Shown here in pieces: positions 1 through 6,690 of a stretch of DNA of 11,779 nt; within the stretch, counting starts at the first letter, position 1; the number at the start of each line of letters is the position of its first letter. The stretch is from Microcaldota archaeon (lineage in GTDB: Archaea > Micrarchaeota > Micrarchaeia > Micrarchaeales > Micrarchaeaceae), in contig JAJZJI010000030.1 of NCBI GenBank assembly GCA_021828345.1, positions 1-11,779 of the forward strand, written 5' to 3'. Below the pieces are notes generated by a model. That model had not been told where the DNA came from, made no database searches, and worked only from the letters and a program-made list of their open reading frames with translations. The translations under genes were made by a program, and so were the position numbers.

Positions 1-118
1 CTTATATACTATATTGGTATCGTTTCTGTTCCGCCACAAAGCCTTAAACTATGCACATTCTGTGTGGGAAGAGCTTCCTCCGCACTAAGCGGTGAACCAT
101 CCGCACACCACCGCAGTA
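1..118 (-). ncRNA. rnpB: RNase P RNA, 5' portion, cut by the window edge
   Basis: This is probably the catalytic RNA of RNase P, which removes 5' leaders from pre-tRNAs. The stretch is clearly richer in G+C than its surroundings and has no open frame. Read on the minus strand it holds a GGAGGAA block (81-75) that matches conserved region I, the 5' strand of helix P4. About 45 nt later it holds ACAGAAACGATACC (29-16), which matches conserved region II. Before region I lies a small hairpin in the P3 position, with GCGG (104-101) paired to CCGC (92-89). After it, CACA and TGTG can form a P8-like hairpin. Conserved regions III to V would lie beyond position 1. The 5' end is estimated from a TATA-like element and may be off by 10 nt. 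Recognition rests on remembered consensus blocks, not on a covariance search. Confidence 0.68.
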
Positions 119-130
119 TGTTAAATACTC

Positions 131-140
131 TATAAATTAA
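131..140 (-). promoter_or_regulatory. TATA-like element for the RNase P RNA
   Basis: An AT-rich element (TTAATTTATA on the minus strand) lies between the argS stop and the G+C-rich RNA. Its centre is about 25 nt from the estimated 5' end near 110-118, the normal archaeal spacing. It suggests that the RNA has its own promoter and is not simply processed from the argS transcript. Confidence 0.4.
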
Positions 141-178
141 GATATTTAGAGTTATCTTTTTTATTTATACCTATGTCA

Positions 179-1891
179 TTACATATTTTGCACGGCATCC
201 ATGCCAAGCAGCATAAGTCCATTTTTGAGCACTATCGAGAAGCTATAAACAATGAGAAGTCTCAATTGCCTTAGCTCTGCATTTGTTGATTTATCATTTA
301 TTGGAGAGAGTTCATAAAACTTTGAAAATAACCTAGATAGGACTATAAGATATTTTGCAAGTACGCTTATCTGAAACTCATATGCACTCTTTTTTATAAT
401 ATTATTGAAGTTTCCAATCTCGTATAATAGGTCAATCTCATACTCATTTAAAATCGAAATATCAACTTTTTTATACTTAATATTGTTATTTTCTAATAAC
501 CTACAAGCGCGTGCATATGCATACTGTATGTATGGTCCAGTATCCCCATTAAAGTCTAGTATTCTATCCCACTCAAAATCTATTGCGCTTCTTCTCTCAT
601 GTGATAAAATTGCAAATTTAATTGCTCCTATACCAACGCTACTAGCAATGCGTGTTATGTCACTAGCCTTGGTATGGTCCTCTCTTTTGTTTATTATACT
701 CTCAACCCTATCAATAGATTGTTTTAAGACGTCCTCTAATAAAATTATTCTGCCTTTTCTAGTCGACATCTTTTTTCCAGATATATTTATTAGACCAAAT
801 TCAACGTGTTTGCAATTATTTGCCCATTTATTGCCCATTAATTCTAATGTTTTAAAAAGCTGTTTAAAATGTAGGTTCTGATCAGAGCCTACAACATATA
901 CGGAAATATCAAATGCATATCTTTTTTTTCTATCTATCGCCGCAAGAATATCCCTTAATATATAAATGGTGGACCCATCACTTTTTTGTATTATTGTCTT
1001 TCCAAGTCCATACTTATCTAAATCAATAATAACTGAGTTGTCGCTTTCGATTTTAGTTATACTTAATTTCTCAAGAGTTTTAATGATCATTTCGGAATTA
1101 TTTCCCCTACCATACATAGACTCGCCATCTATGCTGTCAAATTCCACATTTAGCAGCTTATATATTTTGTTAAAATAATTGATGCTTGCAGTCTTAAATA
1201 GTGTCCATAACTCTACGGCCTCTTTATCGTGTGATTCTAGTTTTTTAAACCATTCACGTGCATATTCCTCAAGTGCAGGGTCCTTCTCCGCCTCCTCATT
1301 AAATTTAACGTAAAGTTTCATACTCCCCTCAAGTGGATTATTCTTTATCTCCTCAATATTCCCCCAGCGTTTATATCCTTCCATCAATTTACCAAATTGT
1401 GTTCCCCAATCACCAAGATAATTTATCCTAATACATTTATAACCTAAGAAATTATAGCATTTTGATAGGGAATCTCCTATGACTGTAGATCTTAAGTGCG
1501 CAACGCCAAAAGGCTTTGCTATATTCGGAGAAGAGTAATCAAATACTATTGTTTTATTAGAACCTATATCACTACTGCCATAATCGTCATGCGATGCATT
1601 TTCAAGAATAGCATTAATATAAGCTTCATTATTTATGAAGAAATTTATATATCCGTTTTTAGCCTCTATTTTACTTATAAGTTTGTCTGGTTTTGCATTT
1701 CGCGCAAAGTCCTCTGCGATGGCAATTGGATTTTTTTTAAGTGTATCCTTTAACTTAAATGCGATATTTGTGGTAATATTACCAAATTCTCTTTTATCTG
1801 GGATTGATAATGTGCTGTTAATATCAAATATAGGCTCGAAAACGGACAGCATCACAAGTACATCATGCCTAAAGTTTTCAAAAATATCCAT
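179..1891 (-). CDS. argS: Arginyl-tRNA synthetase
   Basis: This class I synthetase (570 residues, a usual length) charges tRNA-Arg with arginine using ATP in the cytoplasm. The N-terminal additional domain, which binds the tRNA D-loop, spans about residues 1-100. The Rossmann catalytic core follows, with the SPNIAKPFGVAHLRST signature at 121-136 and DWGTQFG at 161-167. The KMSK loop is KMSTRKG at 374-380. The C-terminal helical anticodon-binding (DALR) domain starts near GDTGPYIQYAYAR (449-461) and ends in the typical ...GM....M tail. Oddity: the HIGH position reads Gly-Val-Ala-His. The first His is replaced by Gly, as in some bacterial ArgRS, and the usual third Gly is Ala. The gene is divergent from the secreted-protein gene, and a TATA-like ATTTAAATT about 30 nt upstream implies a nearly leaderless mRNA. 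Confidence 0.97.
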   Translation of the reverse strand: MDIFENFRHDVLVMLSVFEPIFDINSTLSIPDKREFGNITTNIAFKLKDTLKKNPIAIAEDFARNAKPDKLISKIEAKNGYINFFINNEAYINAILENASHDDYGSSDIGSNKTIVFDYSSPNIAKPFGVAHLRSTVIGDSLSKCYNFLGYKCIRINYLGDWGTQFGKLMEGYKRWGNIEEIKNNPLEGSMKLYVKFNEEAEKDPALEEYAREWFKKLESHDKEAVELWTLFKTASINYFNKIYKLLNVEFDSIDGESMYGRGNNSEMIIKTLEKLSITKIESDNSVIIDLDKYGLGKTIIQKSDGSTIYILRDILAAIDRKKRYAFDISVYVVGSDQNLHFKQLFKTLELMGNKWANNCKHVEFGLINISGKKMSTRKGRIILLEDVLKQSIDRVESIINKREDHTKASDITRIASSVGIGAIKFAILSHERRSAIDFEWDRILDFNGDTGPYIQYAYARACRLLENNNIKYKKVDISILNEYEIDLLYEIGNFNNIIKKSAYEFQISVLAKYLIVLSRLFSKFYELSPINDKSTNAELRQLRLLIVYSFSIVLKNGLMLLGMDAVQNM

Positions 1892-2003
1892 ATAACCATC
1901 TAAATAGTCTAATAGTAATTTAAATAATATTGATTTATGAATAAGAATATAAATATTAATTAGTTAAATGCTTATAGTTGTTATACTTATAGTTGTGATA
2001 TAC
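1892..2003. promoter_or_regulatory. Divergent promoter region between argS and the secreted-protein gene
   Basis: The region is almost pure A+T. AATTTAAAT (1917-1925) is TATA-like for argS, with a start of transcription predicted near 1895. AATATAAATA (1946-1955) is TATA-like on plus, with a start predicted near 1976. That start lies downstream of the ATG at 1968, so it favours ATG 2004 for the plus-strand gene. The predicted leader contains two copies of CTTATAGTTGT (1971-1981 and 1986-1996), 15 bp apart. Confidence 0.4.
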
Positions 2004-2612
2004 ATGGAAAATAAGAAACGTGATCTTGTTATGTTAATAGGCTCTGCATTCGTTGCGCTTATATTTATTACAGGATATGCGGCAAATGGTAATGGGGGTG
2101 TTCCTAGTAGTAATTCTACTGCTGTAAAGACTGTAAAAAATGTTACGACATTTTTTGCATCGGGAACATCAAATGCTATTATAACAGGATATAGCAATAC
2201 GTTTGATATTCTATTGAAGAATCAATCTAATGCCAATGGGACTTCAAATATCTTAAATGCATATGAAAATAATGGTATAGTGAGTACCTATAATCAGTTA
2301 AATAGCACTTACTTTAATGTATTTGCGCAGGGTAACTATACATATGACATATATAAAAATCTAACAAATGCTATTGGTTCAAATCAAATCTCATTTATCT
2401 CAGTTGCATATCTTAAATATCCTAAATATCTGCCTCTTTTTGCAAATGGAAATAAAGTGGATGTACTTTTTGCAAATCCTACCTACTCATTTTTGACGAG
2501 TAATATATTAGCAATAAATAGCAGTATACCAACAGATATAGATGTTATAGCAGCATATAACAATGGCAGCTATTACATATACAACAATAATATAACAATA
2601 AGGTCTGGATAA
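2004..2612 (+). CDS. Secreted or membrane-anchored Asn-rich protein, function unknown
   Basis: I do not recognise this 202-residue protein. It starts MENKKRDL, giving a positively charged N-terminus, followed by one hydrophobic segment (about residues 8-26, LVMLIGSAFVALIFITGYA). That is a signal peptide or signal anchor, so the rest should lie outside the cell. The exterior part is rich in Asn, Ser, Thr and Tyr and carries ten N-X-S/T sequons in about 170 residues, consistent with heavy archaeal N-glycosylation. An in-frame ATG at 1968 would add a hydrophobic dozen residues. I prefer 2004 because the better TATA element would start transcription near 1976. The stop overlaps the gltX start by one base (TAATG), so the two are translationally coupled. 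No repeat, cysteine or catalytic motif is visible. An S-layer-associated or pilin-like role is possible but unsupported. Confidence 0.75.
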   Translation: MENKKRDLVMLIGSAFVALIFITGYAANGNGGVPSSNSTAVKTVKNVTTFFASGTSNAIITGYSNTFDILLKNQSNANGTSNILNAYENNGIVSTYNQLNSTYFNVFAQGNYTYDIYKNLTNAIGSNQISFISVAYLKYPKYLPLFANGNKVDVLFANPTYSFLTSNILAINSSIPTDIDVIAAYNNGSYYIYNNNITIRSG

Positions 2613-4342
2613 TGGAAGAAGCAATAATAAATTCTATTAGAAAATACGCTCTAAAAAATGCCTATGAATATGGCAGCGCAAATAGCGCAAGCGTAATGAG
2701 TAAAGTAATCTCTCTTTTTCCACAAGTAAAAAATAATATGCGTGATCTTGCTATAAAAACAAATGAGATAATAAAAGAGATAAATTCAATGAATGCGAGC
2801 GATCGGAATGCGCTATATATTAAATATACGGAAGAATTTTCAAGTGAGAAAAAGATAAAGGATGCACAGAGCAAGGTAAAATTAATACTACCTGGCGCAA
2901 AAGAGGGTAATTTTATTACACGTTTTCCTCCAGAACCAAGCGGATTTATGCATATAGGCCACGCAAAGGTAGCATATTTAGAAAAATCATTTAAGGAGAT
3001 ATATAAAGGAAAATTATTTCTTCATTTTGATGATACTAATCCAGAAAAATGCACGCAGGCATATGTAGATCAAATTAAGACTGATTTGAAATGGCTTGGG
3101 ATAGAATTTGATAAGGAGTACTATTCTAGTGATCATATAGAATCGATGTATAAATATATAGAAAAACTATTCAAAAAGGATATGGCATATGTTTGTCTAT
3201 GTAGTAATGATAACGTAAAGAACTCGCGCGCATCAATGCAATCCTGTGAACATAGATCTTATGATCAAAAGAAAAATTTGGAATTATTCAATATGATGCT
3301 TAATAGGAAATTCAAAGAAAATGGGGCGATAGTGCGTTTTAAAGGTTCAATGGATTCAGATAATACCACAATGCGCGATCCGACGCTCTTTCGCATAAAG
3401 ATTGCAACGCATTATAGGCAAAAAGATAAATATGTGGTCTGGCCGACATATTATTTTAATACTGCAATAGTTGATTCGATTAATGGAGTTACTGATGTAA
3501 TACGCAGTAAAGAATATGAGCTGGGCGACATTTTATATGAAAGTATACTAAAGGCTCTTGATTTAAGGGTGCCTAATTTGCATAGTGAATCTCGTCTAAA
3601 TATCAGAGGCAATATAACAAAAAAGAGAGAGCTTAGAAAACTTGTTGAATCTGGAAGTTTAACAGGATATGATGATCCAAGATTAGTTACTATAGCAGGG
3701 CTGCGCAAGCGCGGCATAATGCCAAAGGCAATAGAATCATTCGTTTTACGATTCGGAATGAGTAAGGTGGATAGTTCTGTGGATATATCACTATTGCTTG
3801 CAGAAAATAAAAAAATAATAGATACAATGGCAAAACGATTATATTTTGTTCAAAATCCTGTTGCATTAAAGATTAAAAATCATGAAATTGAGAATATAAA
3901 TATACGATTACATCCTTCGGATGAATCAATGGGTATGCGTTTGGTAACCGTCGGCGGCACTGTATATATAGCAAACGACGATGCAGATCTTTTGCAGGTA
4001 GGTGATGTCGTGAAGCTAAAGGAGCTATTTGCAGTAAAGATAGTGAATATTAATAAGGATGATAAAAGCATAGAATGTGAAATTGTGCAAAATCCAAATC
4101 CTGAAAAAAAGATACAGTGGGTATCTAATAGAGATAAGGTTGAGACCTACATTCAGGTTCCAAAGGACATATCTAAAAAGGATGGTTCATTTATATTAGA
4201 TAGCCTTGAGGTAGTAAATGGGTATGGTGAATCGTACATAAATAGGCTATTTGACATGGAGATAATACAGTTTGAGCGTTTTGGTTTCTGTTCGGCGCAT
4301 ATCTCAGATAAGGGCAATTACTTTATATTTATATCAAAATAA
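2612..4342 (+). CDS. gltX: Glutamyl-tRNA synthetase, archaeal type
   Basis: This class I synthetase (576 residues) of the archaeal/eukaryotic GluRS-GlnRS branch activates glutamate for tRNA-Glu. In archaea it usually also charges tRNA-Gln, with later amidation by GatDE. An archaeal N-terminal helical domain (1-100, with RKYALKNAYEYG) is followed by RFPPEPSGFMHIGHAK (104-119), in which HIGH is intact at 114-117. Cys195, Cys197, Cys212 and His214 form the zinc-binding insert of the family. The KMSKS-equivalent loop is ITKKR (335-339), followed by the family GYDDPRL block (352-358). The C-terminal half (about 390-576) is the beta-barrel anticodon-binding region, which marks the archaeal rather than the bacterial enzyme. 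The start overlaps the upstream stop by one base. The 3' end lies 3 bp from the convergent neighbour's stop. Confidence 0.96.
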   Translation: MEEAIINSIRKYALKNAYEYGSANSASVMSKVISLFPQVKNNMRDLAIKTNEIIKEINSMNASDRNALYIKYTEEFSSEKKIKDAQSKVKLILPGAKEGNFITRFPPEPSGFMHIGHAKVAYLEKSFKEIYKGKLFLHFDDTNPEKCTQAYVDQIKTDLKWLGIEFDKEYYSSDHIESMYKYIEKLFKKDMAYVCLCSNDNVKNSRASMQSCEHRSYDQKKNLELFNMMLNRKFKENGAIVRFKGSMDSDNTTMRDPTLFRIKIATHYRQKDKYVVWPTYYFNTAIVDSINGVTDVIRSKEYELGDILYESILKALDLRVPNLHSESRLNIRGNITKKRELRKLVESGSLTGYDDPRLVTIAGLRKRGIMPKAIESFVLRFGMSKVDSSVDISLLLAENKKIIDTMAKRLYFVQNPVALKIKNHEIENINIRLHPSDESMGMRLVTVGGTVYIANDDADLLQVGDVVKLKELFAVKIVNINKDDKSIECEIVQNPNPEKKIQWVSNRDKVETYIQVPKDISKKDGSFILDSLEVVNGYGESYINRLFDMEIIQFERFGFCSAHISDKGNYFIFISK

Positions 4343-4345
4343 GTT

Positions 4346-5173
4346 TTATGCTTTTAACATATTGTCGATATTTTTAGACAAGTGTTCAATGCTCTTATTA
4401 TAAACTAATTTAGATAATGATTTAATAATCCTATCTGCATTTTTCCACTGCCTCTTCTTATAAAGCGCTTTTGCAAGATAATAAAATACTGTTATCGGAT
4501 AATCATTATATTCGTTTATCATTGTATCAATGGTTTTTATTACCATATCCACATTATCACTTGCATCATAAAATAAAATATTTGAATAACTGGTAAGATA
4601 TTTATTATCAGAGAAGGTAATGCGTTCGATGGAGTCATATGCGCCGCGTATATCACCAAGCTTTATCTGCGCTAATAATTTAACATATATGCTATTTGGC
4701 ATATCGTCAGAATTTGTATTTGTATTCAAATCAATGAGATTTATGGATTTATATAAAAAGAGCTTTGCATTATAATATATTTCATTTGAGGCTTTTTTAT
4801 ACGCGGAATTCTCTTCCATAAAACCCTCTCTATTATAGCGTATTCTGCCTATCATGAAATTTGAATATTTAATATAATTTATACCGTGCACATACAAATA
4901 TTCCTGGGTTTTGTATATGTTAATTATTTGATTGTAGACCTCTATTGCAAAAGGATAATTTTCATCCTCAATAAATTCATTATACTGCTCTAGCCACTGC
5001 GCAAGTTCACTATCTAATGTATTTTTTTGCATAAACGTATTGATTAACTCGCAATTGCTACATACACAAATTCTACCTCGCGTTCTGGTTTTACTACCGC
5101 AGTATCTGCATAATACTTTTCTATTAGATATTTCGAAGCTTTTTAGCCCTTCGAGATATTCATCTATGTCCAT
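4346..5173 (-). CDS. Zinc-ribbon protein with a helical, TPR-like C-terminal region, function unknown
   Basis: I do not recognise the family of this 275-residue protein. Near the N-terminus it has two knuckles, CRYC (Cys22, Cys25) and CSNC (Cys38, Cys41), with an extra Cys36. The loop between them is basic (KTRTRGR), a layout typical of a zinc ribbon able to touch nucleic acid. From about residue 45 to the end it is predicted to be almost all helical, with recurrent aromatic and Ala positions as in TPR or SEL1-type repeats (for example VFYYLAKALYKKRQWKNADR near 225-245). It is the last gene of a unit with L21e and fibrillarin, 25 nt after the fibrillarin stop. Context therefore weakly suggests a scaffold in ribosome or RNA assembly. 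No catalytic motif is visible. Confidence 0.8.
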   Translation of the reverse strand: MDIDEYLEGLKSFEISNRKVLCRYCGSKTRTRGRICVCSNCELINTFMQKNTLDSELAQWLEQYNEFIEDENYPFAIEVYNQIINIYKTQEYLYVHGINYIKYSNFMIGRIRYNREGFMEENSAYKKASNEIYYNAKLFLYKSINLIDLNTNTNSDDMPNSIYVKLLAQIKLGDIRGAYDSIERITFSDNKYLTSYSNILFYDASDNVDMVIKTIDTMINEYNDYPITVFYYLAKALYKKRQWKNADRIIKSLSKLVYNKSIEHLSKNIDNMLKA

Positions 5174-5198
5174 CAGATATTAATTTAAATAAGCATAT

Positions 5199-5858
5199 TT
5201 AAGCTTTCTTGCGCAGGACAACAAAAAGATGCATGCTATCATAAGGCTCAAGATCAATTTTTTCGAGTACCTCAAATTCATCTGAGAGTAATGAGAGCTC
5301 ATGTTCAAATATCTCTTTTGGACTCTTTGATATGTCTATACTCTGAGATTTTATTATAAAATAAGCATAACCATTCTTTTTTAGCATTCTGCTATTTTTA
5401 TTCATTATGAGTGCCTGCTCCTTTGCGGATATGTCCTGATATATTACATCGCATGTGCCTACATCATTTATGTAAAAATCCACATTATTTGCATCGCATA
5501 ATATAGGAAACATATTTTTTCTACGTTCGCATAAGCGCATGAGCTCTCGCATATTTCTCTCGGATAGTTCAACGCAGAATATATTTCCATTATGTGCTAT
5601 GTCGCTGACGTGGCTTGCCGTTGTTCCGGTCGCTGCGCCAAGATATAAAACATTTGATTTTTCATTAATGCTAAACGTCTTTAGTCCATTTAATATAGCG
5701 GCAGCAAGTTTACTTCTATATGGATTCCATGATCTATACTCAATATCATCGCTTTTTATGAGCTCCTCATTATAGACCTTTGCGCCAGGGTCGCTATTTA
5801 TCGTCGCAATCTTTCTATTAATTCTGTAAACGCCATCAAAAAGCTTCTCGACCCCCAT
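5199..5858 (-). CDS. flpA: Fibrillarin-like rRNA/tRNA 2'-O-methyltransferase
   Basis: This 219-residue protein (family about 210-230) is the SAM-dependent methyltransferase of box C/D sRNPs. It methylates the 2'-OH of guide-selected rRNA and tRNA nucleotides, working with Nop5 and L7Ae. Visible features are the archaeal N-terminal EKLFDGVYRI block, RSWNPYRSKLAAAI (42-55) and the SAM-binding VLYLGAATGTTASHVSD (70-86). Also visible are CVEL (95-98), DVIYQDIS (137-144), FIIKSQSID (167-175) and the C-terminal MHLFVV. The catalytic Lys50-Asp142-Lys170-His210 tetrad is intact. The ATG at 5858 is preceded by GGTAAT. It lies 48 nt after the L21e stop on the same strand and is probably co-transcribed. 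Its presence implies that box C/D guide RNAs exist elsewhere in the genome. Confidence 0.96.
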   Translation of the reverse strand: MGVEKLFDGVYRINRKIATINSDPGAKVYNEELIKSDDIEYRSWNPYRSKLAAAILNGLKTFSINEKSNVLYLGAATGTTASHVSDIAHNGNIFCVELSERNMRELMRLCERRKNMFPILCDANNVDFYINDVGTCDVIYQDISAKEQALIMNKNSRMLKKNGYAYFIIKSQSIDISKSPKEIFEHELSLLSDEFEVLEKIDLEPYDSMHLFVVLRKKA

Positions 5859-5906
5859 TTAATTACCGTATAAAAGCAGAAATGGCAAATATGCCCTAAA
5901 TTTTCT

Positions 5907-6218
5907 CTATTTGCCCTTCTTTTTAGCATTAGCTGCAGCATGCTCCAAATGTCTATTATTTACTATAATTAGGCGCTTTGCTGACATGGAATTTACCTCA
6001 ACAACATACGCATTGCCCCTCTTTTCTTTGACAACGCCTATTTTACCCCTATATCTTGGGTGCGGTATGTCTCTAAAGCTGCCTTTAGGTACGACTGCAA
6101 CCTTCTCACCAACGTCAAAGCTCTTTATCAAATCACGTATTCTTAGCTTTGAAGGCTTATGGTGTCTTGCCAAGTGCCTTGTCATTCCCGAAAATAATCC
6201 TTTTGATCGCTCTGGCAT
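5907..6218 (-). CDS. rpl21e: Large-subunit ribosomal protein L21e
   Basis: This small basic protein of the archaeal/eukaryotic 50S subunit (103 residues; family about 95-105) has no bacterial counterpart. The family start pattern is present as MPERSKGLFSGMTRHLAR. It is followed by the SH3-like barrel: FDVGEKVAVVPKGSF, then the hallmark IPHPRYRGKIGVVKEKRGNAYVVEV, then RLIIVNNRHLEH. The tail AAANAKKKGK is a short basic extension. I chose ATG 6218. A GTG three codons upstream (6227) is open but would add only MIF, which is not typical of the family. It is the first gene of the minus-strand unit with flpA and the zinc-ribbon gene, divergent from the TBP gene. Confidence 0.95.
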   Translation of the reverse strand: MPERSKGLFSGMTRHLARHHKPSKLRIRDLIKSFDVGEKVAVVPKGSFRDIPHPRYRGKIGVVKEKRGNAYVVEVNSMSAKRLIIVNNRHLEHAAANAKKKGK

Positions 6219-6249
6219 AAATATCACTATAATGTTAAAACAAGATTAA

Positions 6250-6258
6250 TTATATACG
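6250..6258 (-). promoter_or_regulatory. TATA-like element for the L21e unit
   Basis: ATTATATAC on plus reads GTATATAAT on minus. Its centre is about 27 nt before position 6227, so transcription should begin a few nucleotides upstream of the L21e ATG at 6218. It shares the short divergent region with the TBP promoter. Confidence 0.4.
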
Positions 6259-6265
6259 CAATATA

Positions 6266-6273
6266 TTTATATA
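6266..6273 (+). promoter_or_regulatory. TATA box of the TBP gene
   Basis: TTTATATA is the textbook archaeal TATA box. The transcription start expected about 25 nt downstream is near 6295, leaving a leader of roughly 26 nt before the ATG at 6322. The gene for the TATA-binding protein thus carries a consensus site for its own product, which would permit autoregulation (inference). Confidence 0.55.
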
Positions 6274-6300
6274 CTTTCTTAGATATTAAGCTAAATACAT

Positions 6301-6321
6301 ATGCTTATTATGGTGTACTAA
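6301..6321 (+). other. Minimal upstream ORF abutting the TBP start
   Basis: ATG CTT ATT ATG GTG TAC TAA encodes six residues (MLIMVY). Its stop codon is immediately followed by the ATG of the TBP gene. GGTG at 6312-6315, inside this ORF, is a Shine-Dalgarno core six nucleotides before ATG 6322. The in-frame TAA fixes the TBP start. The uORF may be fortuitous. If translated, it would couple termination to TBP initiation. Confidence 0.3.
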
Positions 6322-6663
6322 ATGGCAGATCCAAAAAAGAGTTCTGGGCAATCGCGCTCTAAGTATAAAAATGTGAAACTTAAGCCAACGTATCAGGTTG
6401 TTAATATTGTTGCAAGTGCAGAGCTCAATTTGAGTCTCGACTTATATGGACTTGCAAAATTATCAAGAGATGTAGACTATGAACCAGAACAGTTTCCTGG
6501 TGCAATCTTCAAGGTGCATGATCCAAAGGCCGCATTGTTATTATTCAACAGCGGAAAGATTATATGTACGGGGGCAAAGACGGTTGAGGATGTGAAGCGC
6601 GCTGTAGATCATGCTGTAGATCTTGTCAAAAAATATATGAGTACATACAAGCCACCAAAGTAA
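6322..6663 (+). CDS. tbp: Single-repeat TATA-binding protein (TBP)
   Basis: TBP bends promoter DNA at the TATA box and recruits TFB and RNA polymerase. Normal archaeal TBP is about 180-190 residues and built from two homologous repeats. This protein is 113 residues and has one. Residues 1-23 are a basic, Ser/Lys-rich tail. The repeat covers about 24-105: YQVVNIVASAEL with Asn28, LDLYGLAKLSRDVDYEPEQFPGAIF with stirrup Phe58, then DPKAALLLFNSGKIICTGAK with the second intercalating position Phe75, and a helix VEDVKRAVDHAVDLVKKY. It ends in STYKPPK and two stop codons. The acidic YEPE segment before Phe58 resembles the TFB-contacting stirrup of repeat 2, while ICTGAK resembles repeat 1. GGTG at 6312-6315 is its ribosome binding site. 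Downstream, no frame encodes a second repeat. It should need to dimerise (inference). A second, full-length TBP elsewhere cannot be excluded. Confidence 0.93.
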   Translation: MADPKKSSGQSRSKYKNVKLKPTYQVVNIVASAELNLSLDLYGLAKLSRDVDYEPEQFPGAIFKVHDPKAALLLFNSGKIICTGAKTVEDVKRAVDHAVDLVKKYMSTYKPPK

Positions 6664-6690
6664 TAATCTTTTGCATTTTGTTTATTAGTG
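6664..6690 (+). terminator. Possible T-rich terminator after the TBP gene
   Basis: Directly after tandem stop codons, the run ATCTTTTGCATTTTGTTTATT contains three short T tracts. This is the type of oligo-T signal that ends archaeal transcripts without needing a hairpin. It supports a monocistronic TBP transcript. Confidence 0.35.

Noticed and set aside
405..881. Plus-strand open frame of 158 codons inside argS
   Set aside because: It is antisense to the KMSTRKG and anticodon-binding region of ArgRS, and its composition is that of a shadow frame.
5884..5895. Small palindrome GGCA-AATA-TGCC between L21e and flpA
   Set aside because: Four pairs only, and expected by chance in this composition.
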